From NCBI GenBank assembly GCA_964549615.1, contig CAZJVP010000085.1:1-28475 (forward strand): a stretch of 28,475 nt of DNA, in the 5' to 3' direction. A program made the position numbers and the translations under genes. Below are positions 7,213 to 13,752 of the stretch, piece by piece. Positions within the stretch are counted from its first letter, which is position 1, and each line of letters opens with the position of its first letter. The DNA is from CAYVLA01 sp964549615 [NCBI: uncultured Thermococci archaeon]. GTDB lineage: Archaea; CAYQAE01; CAYVLA01. Under the pieces are notes generated by a model. That model ran no database searches. It had not been told where the DNA came from and worked only from the letters and a program-made list of their open reading frames with translations.

Positions 7213-8874
7213 CTAGAAAGCCTCCTGAAGACGGGTGGTGCCATAATGGCGCCGGATCTGGTCGGAAAGGATCCTCGATATCTTTCTTTCGAGGTCCCTG
7301 AGGTCCTCTTCCTGAGCTTCGCCGGACAGCAGCGTAACGTTCAGCGTCCTCGGGCTTTCCGGCGTCACCGTGCGTAGGCTCGGCCGGATCACGGGCGTCC
7401 CTAGCTTCCAGCTGCGCGTTCCAAGCGAAGGCTCCGGAGCGCCCACCACTGCGGTCTGACGTAACGCGGTCGCGCCCAAGGGACCGTAAGTCGGTCTGTA
7501 GCCGAGCGAGCCAATCACCCACGAGGGCTGTGATAGAAGGGCGCTGGCCCCAACCGAGCGCAGAGCCTGTCGGACGCTTTCGATCGCCTGCGCCCCGATC
7601 ATCGCCATGGAGGATGCAGCATATGCCTGTTCGAGTGAGGGTGCCGTCACCAAGCTGTAGGTTGCAAGCGTCGCCATGGGCAAAATCTCGGCCAATGGTG
7701 TGTAGGTTGCAAGCGTCGCCATGGGCAAAATCTCGGCCAATCGTGCCCGCGCCAAAATTTCCCGGATGGGAAACAGGGACACCTCCAGCGCGCTGGCAAG
7801 GGTGCAGGGTTCGCTGCCCACGGTCCGCGACAGGTAACGGAGGATTTCGGCCGTGCCACCCTCGATGTGGGCTATTGCCGAGAGCGCCGAGACCTGTATG
7901 CCCTCATGGCGCATCGGGCTTCCACGGGGGCCGGGCGCCGCGTCCAAGTGCGCCAGTTCTTTCCCATCCGGCGCCGACTGAAGGGCGCTTGTAAGCGGAG
8001 GCTGTGCAGGCTCTGGCGTGGGGGCGCCCATCCGGGTTGCACCTAGGTCCGCAGGAGAGCCGGGCCGCAAGGCTCCTTTCCCTCCACGGGGGATTCCTAC
8101 GGATGCGGACTCGGCTGGGGTCAGTTCGTGCGGGGGGATAGGTCTTGGCCCCAGCCTGCGCAGGGGTGCCACGTCACTCGTTCTCCCTCGTACGTGGCCC
8201 CTCCGCGTTTGCGGAGCTGCATGGCGGCCTTCGAATGGACTTGCCGCCTCTGACACATATCGCGCTGCCCGGGCGACGGGCAGAGCAAGGGGCGCAGCAG
8301 CGGCCACGGCTGGCAGGAAGAGGGGCCGGGCGATTCGGATCGCGGGCCCCGATGGCTTCGAGCCGGTCGGAACGGCCCGCTTCCTCGGGGCGTCCGCCTG
8401 TGTTGGGCCTAGGCCGCGACCTTCTCCAAGCGTGGGACCAGGCGGCTCGGTAGCGATCTCCCTGGGGACGGCAACGGGCAGAGGGGGAATGAGAAATTTT
8501 GGAGCCCTGGCATGTGTCCTTCGAGCCACGTCAGCCGCCAGCTTCCTCGTGGCAGAAATGCGTACCAGGAAAGACGGACCGTATCTGGGAAGTTCGTCCT
8601 CAGCCTCGGGCTCCTGTGTTCGGCCCGCCCTTCCTAACCAAGCGGGTAGCAGAGGGATGGGCGAGAACATCGGCAGGGAGATCCGAGCGAAGAATCCTCG
8701 GATTCGCAATATGCTGCTTATCGCCCCGGCCAGGGAGCTGAATGCCTTGGAAATGAGAGCTGAGAGGGACCAAAGGAACCTGACCGGTTCCGCGATTCTC
8801 CGCCAAAGCCCGCGAGCGTAGTCCTGGCTGCGTGCCGCCACGCCAAGGACCCTTGCCGGGAGGCTGTCCGCCAT
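7213..8874 (-). CDS. Tape-measure-like protein (by position)
   Basis: This 553-residue protein occupies the tape-measure slot between the frameshifted tail chaperone gene and the hub genes. Tape measures fill the tube and set its length. Residues about 30-80 are hydrophobic and helical. Residues about 85-320 are a low-complexity stretch rich in proline, alanine, arginine and glycine, probably disordered and unlike the long coiled coils of phage tape measures. Residues about 330-440 are helical and contain an exact tandem copy of a 15-residue unit (LAEILPMATLATY plus two residues). The C-terminus (LRDLERKISRILSDQIRRHY) is an amphipathic helix. ATG 8874 is preferred over TTG 8886 because it lies just behind the upstream stop. 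No homologous motif was recognised, so function rests mainly on position; a cargo or effector role is possible. Confidence 0.6.
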   Translation of the reverse strand: MADSLPARVLGVAARSQDYARGLWRRIAEPVRFLWSLSALISKAFSSLAGAISSILRIRGFFARISLPMFSPIPLLPAWLGRAGRTQEPEAEDELPRYGPSFLVRISATRKLAADVARRTHARAPKFLIPPLPVAVPREIATEPPGPTLGEGRGLGPTQADAPRKRAVPTGSKPSGPAIRIARPLFLPAVAAAAPLALPVARAARYVSEAASPFEGRHAAPQTRRGHVRGRTSDVAPLRRLGPRPIPPHELTPAESASVGIPRGGKGALRPGSPADLGATRMGAPTPEPAQPPLTSALQSAPDGKELAHLDAAPGPRGSPMRHEGIQVSALSAIAHIEGGTAEILRYLSRTVGSEPCTLASALEVSLFPIREILARARLAEILPMATLATYTPLAEILPMATLATYSLVTAPSLEQAYAASSMAMIGAQAIESVRQALRSVGASALLSQPSWVIGSLGYRPTYGPLGATALRQTAVVGAPEPSLGTRSWKLGTPVIRPSLRTVTPESPRTLNVTLLSGEAQEEDLRDLERKISRILSDQIRRHYGTTRLQEAF

Positions 8875-8878
8875 GCTC

Positions 8879-9465
8879 TCACCCAACCTTCTCCTCTTCG
8901 TCTTCTGTCACGACGATTCTCGTCACGCCCTCCGCGGTGGGTGCCATTGCCCTCGCTTGCTCAGCCCGATATGACAACGCACCGGTGAGAAAGAGGATCT
9001 GATCCCTCGTCAGGTCGGCCGGATGGTTCGCGAGCTTATATCCGCAGTCCAAGCACAGAGCAGCTAGCTCTATTCCCTCGGGACTCCTCACGAACTTCTC
9101 GATTTCAAGTTTTTTTTTCGCGCTGTGGCGTCGGTGACGCCGCTGAGTTCGAGGACTTGCATGCCGATGAACTCCGGCACCCCGAACTTCATGCTCGCCA
9201 CTTCCTCGAGCGATAGCTTCGGATCCTCAAGGCCCATCGCTGCAGCCATCCTTAAGGCCTCTAGGTTCTTCTTTATGTCGACCTGGCTCAGGTCTGGAGT
9301 TCCATCCTCCTTCAGCGGAACGTTGCCTATGACCGCAAATATCGAAGATAGCTCACCGTCGGTGAGGGGGCGTATCACGACCTCTGCCCCGCCGTATTCC
9401 TTCAACGTGAGGGTAGCCCTGATCTTCGAACCCTCGAGGATGGCCTGCTTGGTCAACCTAGCCAT
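8879..9465 (-). CDS. Tail assembly chaperone, -1 frameshift product (gpGT / E+E' type)
   Basis: A ribosome that slips back one base at the A-run (9109-9118) leaves the 125-codon chaperone frame after codon 119 and continues with LEIEKFVRSPEGIELAAL into a second frame that stays open to 8879, giving about 195 residues. The extension contains a short CLDC motif, the helix TRDQILFLTGALSYRAEQA and an acidic tail (VVTEDEEEKVG). The arrangement, directly upstream of the tape-measure-type gene, is that of lambda gpG/gpGT and P2 E/E+E', in which both products guide tube assembly around the tape measure. The second frame has only a GTG without a clear ribosome binding site as an independent start. Slippage is inferred, not shown; a sequencing error in the A-run would also create the two-frame structure. 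Confidence 0.72.
9088..9465 (-). CDS. Tail assembly chaperone, short form (gpG / E type)
   Basis: This 125-residue protein (MARLTKQAIL start) is the zero-frame product. It has a beta-rich N-terminus with AEVVIRPLTDGELSSI (residues 27-42) and helical later parts (KKNLEALRMAAAMGL, 65-79; SLEEVASMKFGVPEFIGMQV, 85-104), a layout usual for XkdN/gpG-type tail chaperones. It ends six codons after the slippery site with NLKSRSS. The ATG at 9465 is three bases beyond the tube gene's stop and follows GGGAG, so translation is probably coupled to the abundant tube protein. The frame stays open further upstream to 9561, but that part overlaps the tube gene and has no ribosome binding site. The short form is expected to exceed the frameshifted form. 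Confidence 0.75.
   Translation of the reverse strand: MARLTKQAILEGSKIRATLTLKEYGGAEVVIRPLTDGELSSIFAVIGNVPLKEDGTPDLSQVDIKKNLEALRMAAAMGLEDPKLSLEEVASMKFGVPEFIGMQVLELSGVTDATARKKNLKSRSS
9109..9118 (-). promoter_or_regulatory. A9 slippery site for -1 frameshifting
   Basis: On the coding strand the zero-frame codons read CGA AAA AAA AAC. This contains the heptamer A AAA AAC, a textbook X XXY YYZ slip site, within a run of nine A residues. A -1 slip moves the ribosome from the short chaperone frame into the open extension frame. A run of nine A is also long enough for slippage by RNA polymerase; adding one A would join the frames in the same way. Confidence 0.72.
9127..9141 (-). promoter_or_regulatory. 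Perfect hairpin just upstream of the slippery site
   Basis: The coding strand reads GGCGTC ACC GACGCC: a perfect six-base-pair stem with a three-base loop, ending eight bases before the A-run. It encodes the residues GVTDA of the chaperone. An RNA hairpin here could affect pausing or back-slippage at the site. It may also be a coincidence of codon use in a GC-rich gene. Confidence 0.4.
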
Positions 9466-9467
9466 GC

Positions 9468-9869
9468 TCACTGCTCCCTGAGCCGCGTGCCGGTGAACGT
9501 ATAGTCGCTGATGCCGACGCCATTTGCGTCCATGGAGAACACCTTGCCCTCCAGGTAACACTCATCAAACGAAAGCGTCTTGATCGACTTTCCTCCTTTC
9601 TTGAGTTCCACCACGAGTTGGAACGGCTTTACCTCCGCGACCCCGGTTATGAGCATGGTGTCGAACTTCGGATAGGTCGACCTGACCCTCAGCGTCCCTT
9701 CAACGTACATGGGCCCGTAGTCCACGCCCACACGCTCGTCGATGCCGATGTTATGGACGTTTTGCCGATTCCTGACGATCTTGTACTCTATCGCCTGGAG
9801 ACCGGGTATGATGTCTCCATCCACCTTCACGTTGCTCACGTTCGCCGATATGATAACGGGATCCGCCAT
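9468..9869 (-). CDS. Contractile tail tube protein
   Basis: This 133-residue protein belongs to the tail tube family of P2 FII and PBSX XkdM. The beta-rich pattern is clear: VIISANVSNVKVDGD near the start, then GLQAIEYKIVRNRQNVHNIG, the strand pair YVEGTLRVRS, and an end with CYLEGKVFSMDANGVGI and YTFTGTRLREQ. Stacked hexamers of this protein would form the inner tube that is driven into a target. It follows the sheath gene, as in nearly all contractile systems. The TTG at 9875 is also open, but the GGAGGTGA at 9876-9883 lies six bases before ATG 9869, which fixes the start. This strong ribosome binding site fits a highly produced structural protein. Confidence 0.9.
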   Translation of the reverse strand: MADPVIISANVSNVKVDGDIIPGLQAIEYKIVRNRQNVHNIGIDERVGVDYGPMYVEGTLRVRSTYPKFDTMLITGVAEVKPFQLVVELKKGGKSIKTLSFDECYLEGKVFSMDANGVGISDYTFTGTRLREQ

Positions 9870-9884
9870 CTCCAATCACCTCCC

Positions 9885-11243
9885 CTAGGCTTGGACGGTT
9901 ATGGTCGCGTACACGTAGTCCATCGCCCGGACCGGCCTGACGGCGATGTCGACCCTCACTATTCCCTGCGCGAAGTCCAGCTCGGACGAGTAGACGTCAA
10001 CCAGGAACGGCGGCTCCTTGCCGTCGACGCTTGGCACGATGGACTGCTCGCGCTCCATCGTGAGGAAGAACTCGATCAGCTTCTCCCTCAGGGCGGTCCG
10101 CCCGCCCGGCGTATTGAGTGTGCCGATGAAGTTCTCGCACACGTTCTTCGCCCCCCTGACGGCGTGGTCCGCGATCCTAGTTACGCTTATCTGCTCCTTG
10201 CTCGTCGAGATCCCCTTCTCCACGATTATGCCCCTGCCTTTTCTCGCCTCGAGGGCAAGGATGCCGGCCTTCAACAGTTCCATCAGCTGGGCGGGGGTGT
10301 ATCGAGTCTCAAGGTCGGCGATGCCGGTTATCGCCTTGAAGGTTGGCGATTCGTAGTAGTTTAGTTTGCTGACCAAGCCCGCGACCGCGCCTGAGACGCC
10401 GTAGGGCGCAACAAGCACGAACCTGTCGGACGCCAGGGTGGATGTCCTCTTGACGATCTCCTCGACGGGCTCTCCAGGCCCCACCGTCCCGATCCCGATC
10501 CTGTTTTTGGCGTCCTTGCTCATGTTCTGGCAGTGGGCGTCCACGAGGGCGTGAACCTTGGGATCCCAAGAATCGCACGCGGAAACCATGTCCACGTCCT
10601 CCTCGATCTCAAGCATCTCCAAGGCAGACTCGTAGTCCTTCATCTTCGGCTGCGCCGTGGTGCCGCCGGCCAACGATACCTCGCCCAGGGAGGGCATCAG
10701 GGTCTTGGGGGGCTTCGACGGCTTGGTGAGGTCCTTTGCAGAGACGAGGGTGGAGTTCGCATTCAGGACCTTGACCGCATACAGGTCGCTTCCCGGGTCC
10801 ATGACGAGGTTGTCCCAAACCTCAAAGACCACCCCGTTGGTCACCTGGAACATGAAGGTATCCTTGCTGGAGCCTTTCAGGACGCTCAGCCTGATCTTGT
10901 TTCCGACCTCGCCGGGGGCCTTGGATTGCAACCCAAGCAGGTTCTCGTTGTTATCGTTCTTCAGGGTTGCCGAGGCCGCCTGACCGCCCTCAGCCTCGAT
11001 TCTCGTCGCGTACACCTCAAAGACGCCGTTCAGGAAGCAAAGTCTCGCGTCCTTCACCAACGAGTAGGTCGGATCAGCTCCGAACTTCTCGGTCAGCTCT
11101 CGGTAGCTCGTTACAGGGATCGGCTTGAGCACCGGTCCCTTCTCGGCCGTCCCTATCAGCCCCACCACGCCTGAGGGATGGAGCTGTTGCGGCACGATCT
11201 CTTTGATTACTTGGATCTCCACGCCAGGCAGAATCCTCGCCAA
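9885..11243 (-). CDS. Contractile tail sheath protein
   Basis: This 452-residue protein is the sheath, the contracting outer cylinder. The N-terminus ILPGVEIQVIKEIVPQQLHPSGVVGLIGTAEKGPVLKP is characteristic of phage tail sheaths, as are the YRELTEKFG segment, the domain boundary around VSLAGGTTAQPKMKDYESALEMLE, the VLVAPYGVSGAVAGLVSKL region, the HAVRGAKNVCENFIGTLNT segment, and the C-terminal strand VRVDIAVRPVRAMDYVYATITV that hooks neighbouring subunits. Length is within the usual sheath range. Both starts are TTG; TTG 11243 is preferred because GGGAG (11250-11254) lies six bases before it and touches TTG 11249. It is the first gene of the operon, downstream of a TATA-like box at 11281-11286. 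Confidence 0.92.
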   Translation of the reverse strand: MARILPGVEIQVIKEIVPQQLHPSGVVGLIGTAEKGPVLKPIPVTSYRELTEKFGADPTYSLVKDARLCFLNGVFEVYATRIEAEGGQAASATLKNDNNENLLGLQSKAPGEVGNKIRLSVLKGSSKDTFMFQVTNGVVFEVWDNLVMDPGSDLYAVKVLNANSTLVSAKDLTKPSKPPKTLMPSLGEVSLAGGTTAQPKMKDYESALEMLEIEEDVDMVSACDSWDPKVHALVDAHCQNMSKDAKNRIGIGTVGPGEPVEEIVKRTSTLASDRFVLVAPYGVSGAVAGLVSKLNYYESPTFKAITGIADLETRYTPAQLMELLKAGILALEARKGRGIIVEKGISTSKEQISVTRIADHAVRGAKNVCENFIGTLNTPGGRTALREKLIEFFLTMEREQSIVPSVDGKEPPFLVDVYSSELDFAQGIVRVDIAVRPVRAMDYVYATITVQA

Positions 11244-11278
11244 GGCCAACTCCCTCGAGCGAAGGCGTCCCTATCTTC

Positions 11279-11291
11279 CATTTAAAGTTTG
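11279..11291 (-). promoter_or_regulatory. Archaeal-type promoter of the tail operon
   Basis: On the minus strand the sequence reads GCAAAC followed by TTTAAATGG, which resembles a BRE plus TATA box. The core (11281-11286) lies about 26 bases before position 11257, which would give an mRNA with a leader of roughly 8-14 bases that includes the GGGAG of the sheath gene. It is the only promoter-like element recognised for the operon. Confidence 0.55.
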
Positions 11292-11481
11292 CCCGGACGA
11301 TTAGCAATCCAGGATAAACTGTTCGCGGCATTCGCCAAAGTGAGTCTCGTTCTTGCAAAATTTCGCAGCCGGACGCAATCGCGATACCATGCGCTGAGGC
11401 CTGACCGCGCAGCGGGTCTCGACTCGGCTTAAGCGACCGGCTGGCTCGGGGACCGGGATAGTCTGCTCGCGCGTGATACAG

Positions 11482-11498
11482 TGAGTCATAGTAACTCA
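11482..11498. repeat. Small inverted repeat next to a TATA box
   Basis: TGAGT CATAGTA ACTCA is a perfect five-base inverted repeat with a seven-base spacer, ending four bases before the TATA-like box of the binding-protein gene. Its position over the BRE region makes it a candidate regulator site; no second copy was found by eye. Confidence 0.35.
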
Positions 11499-11500
11499 AT

Positions 11501-11511
11501 AAGATTTATTA
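11501..11511 (+). promoter_or_regulatory. TATA-like box of the solute-binding protein gene
   Basis: AAGATTTATTA lies about 50-58 bases before ATG 11559. A start of transcription near 11537 would leave a leader of about 20 bases containing the AGGAGGG ribosome binding site (11545-11551). Confidence 0.45.
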
Positions 11512-11558
11512 GAGAGCTAGCGCTGGGATGGGCCCACCATTGGCAGGAGGGTGCGAGA

Positions 11559-12761
11559 ATGGGTGAAGAAGCTTCGAAGCCGTCTGCTAGGACCGTAGGT
11601 ATTCCGGTTCTAGTCCTAGCGGTCGTGATCGTCGCTGTGATTGCAGCTTTGGCGGTCTATGTCGCGGTCAAACCCGGAGAGGAGAAGGCCGAGAAGGGAC
11701 CAATCAAGATAGGGGCCATAATGTGTTTGTCCGGGGAGCTCGGCCCCGTTGGGCCTGGCCTTGTGGAGGGAATAGAGCTTGCCGTCTGGGAGGTTAACCA
11801 GAAAGGCGGGATCCAGGGCAGGCAGATTGAGCTGATAGTGGAGGACGAGGAGACCACGCCGACGAAAGCCGTCGAGGTTGGCAGCAAGCTGATCGACATC
11901 GATGGGGTGAAGGTCATCATCGGCCCCATGATCTCGCCAAGCGTGCTATCCTTGGCGAACAAGTCCAGCGCCTCCAAGGTTGTGCTGATAAGCCCATCCG
12001 CCACAGCCCCGAGCGTCACCGACGCGGGCGAGTGGGTATTCAGGGTTTGTCCGACGGACTTGGTGCAAGCCAAGGCCTTGGCTGACCTCGCGAAATTCAA
12101 GGGATACACCAGGGTCGCAACCCTAGTCGTCAACAACGACTATGGCGTTGGCCTGGAGGAGGGCTTCAGCAAGAACTTCGAAGGCGAGGTTGTGGCAAAG
12201 GTCAGGTTTGAGTCCGGGAAGGCAGACTACAGGACGGAGTTGGACACGATAAAGGCCAAGCAGCCGGACGCGGTCATGCTGGTCGCGTACCCGGAGAGCG
12301 GAACCGTTATCCTCAAACAAGCCGCCGAACTCAAGATGGGCTTCCAGTGGCTCGCTGCTGAGGGCATAGCTGATGCGGTGATGCTTCAGAGGCCTGAGAT
12401 AATCCCCGAGTTGGAGAAGACGCTTTTCACCAAGCCCAGGAGCGTCAAGGAGACGGTTGCCTACAGGCATTTCTTGGAGCTGTTCAAGCAGAAGTACCCG
12501 GGGAAGGAACCGGGCATCTATGCAGACTACGCCTACGATGCAACAAGGATGGCGATCATGGCCATAGCATACGGAGGGAACGATGGCGAAGGCATCAAGA
12601 ATGCCCTGTACCTTGTGGGCGACCACTACAAGGGAGCAAGCGGGGACAAGACCTTTGATGTCAACGGCGATGTCAGTGCCGACTTCGACATCCTGGCGGT
12701 GAGGAACAACCAGATGGTGTCGGTTGGAAGCTGGATCCAGGGCGTCGTGACCCTGACGTAG
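11559..12761 (+). CDS. livK: Branched-chain amino acid-type ABC transporter binding protein
   Basis: This 400-residue protein is a type I periplasmic-binding-fold solute receptor of the Leu/Ile/Val family. After the anchor it shows KIGAIMCLSGELGPVGPGLVEG (about residues 50-71), then the QIELIVEDEETTPTKAVEVGSKLI segment, VIIGPMISPS and the domain-crossing VVNNDYGVGLEEGF. Residues about 14-37 form one hydrophobic helix without a lipobox cysteine, so it is probably anchored on the outer face of the membrane, as is common in archaea. I chose ATG 11559, preceded by AGGAGGG at seven bases, over the open GTG at 11481. It is on the opposite strand from the four other lev-type transporter genes at 13749-17018, which it presumably serves. 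The actual ligand may be an amino acid, amide or aromatic compound. Confidence 0.88.
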   Translation: MGEEASKPSARTVGIPVLVLAVVIVAVIAALAVYVAVKPGEEKAEKGPIKIGAIMCLSGELGPVGPGLVEGIELAVWEVNQKGGIQGRQIELIVEDEETTPTKAVEVGSKLIDIDGVKVIIGPMISPSVLSLANKSSASKVVLISPSATAPSVTDAGEWVFRVCPTDLVQAKALADLAKFKGYTRVATLVVNNDYGVGLEEGFSKNFEGEVVAKVRFESGKADYRTELDTIKAKQPDAVMLVAYPESGTVILKQAAELKMGFQWLAAEGIADAVMLQRPEIIPELEKTLFTKPRSVKETVAYRHFLELFKQKYPGKEPGIYADYAYDATRMAIMAIAYGGNDGEGIKNALYLVGDHYKGASGDKTFDVNGDVSADFDILAVRNNQMVSVGSWIQGVVTLT

Positions 12762-12873
12762 GAGTCCCACGTCACCAATCTGCGCGTAGGTAGCGGACCG
12801 TAGCCAGTGCATTTCGGGCAGATCCGCGGGTAGATTCGGATCAGCGAAAGCCTAGGTGTTAGAACCAGCCTGA

Positions 12874-13752
12874 GTGCGCCCAGCTACCGCGAAGGGAGGT
12901 GCTAGGATCGCTAAGGTAGCGTTGCCAGGAGACGAGCGAGGACCGGAGGTCGGCATATCGCTGCTTGCGGACGACTGTGCGAGCTACAACTCGGTTGGGA
13001 TCTTAGCCGAACACGGACTTTCGGCCCTCGTCGAATTCGGAGGGCAGCGCGTGCTCTTCGACACCGGCCAGTCATGGGTCTACGCAAGGAATGCCAAGGC
13101 CATGAAGGTCGACTTGAACTCCGTCTCAATGCTTGTGATCAGCCATGGGCACTACGACCATACGGGAGGTCTGCCGCGCTTCCTTAGAATTGGCAAGGAG
13201 AATCGCGTCTTGGTGGCCCACCCGGATGCGTTCGAGACGAAGGTCACCAAGAACGGGAGGAAGGTCGGCTGCCCGATTCCGCTCGAGGTCGTGGCGAGGA
13301 GCTTTCGCGTACGCCTCATGGAGAGAACCCGACGGATTGCGAAGGGCGTTTACTTCCTGACGGGCTTGGATAGGAGGCATGAGGATCCGGGCACGGTCGT
13401 CTTTCATCTTAGGAACGGAAGGCGTGAGCCGGATCCTGTCCTCGATGACTCGTCCCTTGTCCTCAAGACGGAGAAGGGCTTGGTCATCGTCTGCGGATGC
13501 GCCCATGCGGGGATGCTAAACATAGTGAACGAGGCAACGGAGCTACTTGCTGACGACATCTACGCTCTTGCCGGAGGATTCCACCTCCTGCACGCCTCGG
13601 ACGGAAGGATCAGGGCCCTCCTAGAAAGGCTGAGGGAGCTCAAGGTTCAAAAGATCTACCCGTGCCACTGCACGGGGCTACGTGCGACGTTTCGAATGCA
13701 GACTGGCCTCGGGGCGGAGAAGGTTGGCTGCGGGGATCGGATTCGAATCTAG
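12874..13752 (+). CDS. DHPS-like metallo-beta-lactamase-fold protein
   Basis: This 292-residue protein has the metallo-beta-lactamase fold of the 7,8-dihydropterin-6-methyl-4-aminobenzene-5'-phosphate synthase-like group (Tflp/MJ0301-like). Metal-binding residues are visible: HGHYDH at 91-96, GCAHAG with His211, GGFHL with His237 and CHCTG with His265. The pattern AEHGLSALVE ... LFDTGQS (residues 45-66) is typical for that group. Some members act in pterin metabolism linked to methanopterin, but many are of unknown substrate. The start is uncertain: GTG 12874 is open, while family proteins usually begin closer to residue 25, and a TTG at 12922 is possible. It lies 112 bases behind the binding-protein gene and converges on the livF gene, overlapping its end by four bases. 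Confidence 0.82.
   Translation: MRPATAKGGARIAKVALPGDERGPEVGISLLADDCASYNSVGILAEHGLSALVEFGGQRVLFDTGQSWVYARNAKAMKVDLNSVSMLVISHGHYDHTGGLPRFLRIGKENRVLVAHPDAFETKVTKNGRKVGCPIPLEVVARSFRVRLMERTRRIAKGVYFLTGLDRRHEDPGTVVFHLRNGRREPDPVLDDSSLVLKTEKGLVIVCGCAHAGMLNIVNEATELLADDIYALAGGFHLLHASDGRIRALLERLRELKVQKIYPCHCTGLRATFRMQTGLGAEKVGCGDRIRI

Larger units (their letters stand above)
11250..11558. other. Intergenic region between divergent tail operon and solute-binding gene
   Basis: This stretch of about 310 bases separates the tail operon (-) from the binding-protein gene (+). It holds the TATA-like boxes for both directions and a small inverted repeat at 11482-11498. I see no open frame with coding character in the remainder. 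Confidence 0.6.

Noticed and set aside
8018-8821. Long plus-strand open frame antisense to the tape-measure-like gene
   Set aside because: It mirrors the GC-rich low-complexity region of the minus-strand gene, where stop codons are rare on both strands. It has no ribosome binding site, promoter or domain.
8879-9091. Independent small gene starting at GTG 9091
   Set aside because: No convincing ribosome binding site is present. The frame continues open through the A-run, as expected for a frameshift extension.
9110-9118. T-run as an archaeal terminator
   Set aside because: It lies inside a coding frame of a minus-strand operon, and on the relevant strand it is an A-run. The frameshift explanation fits the overlapping frames better.
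9466-9561. Upstream extension of the short chaperone frame
   Set aside because: It overlaps the tube gene, has no ribosome binding site, and ATG 9465 has a good one.
659-11249. Complete prophage
   Set aside because: Only tail genes are present and both flanks are ordinary cellular genes. No head, packaging, integration or lysis gene and no attachment-site repeats were seen.
11481-11558. Earlier start for the solute-binding protein
   Set aside because: The segment contains the TATA-like box, and ATG 11559 has AGGAGGG at the right distance, directly before the membrane anchor.
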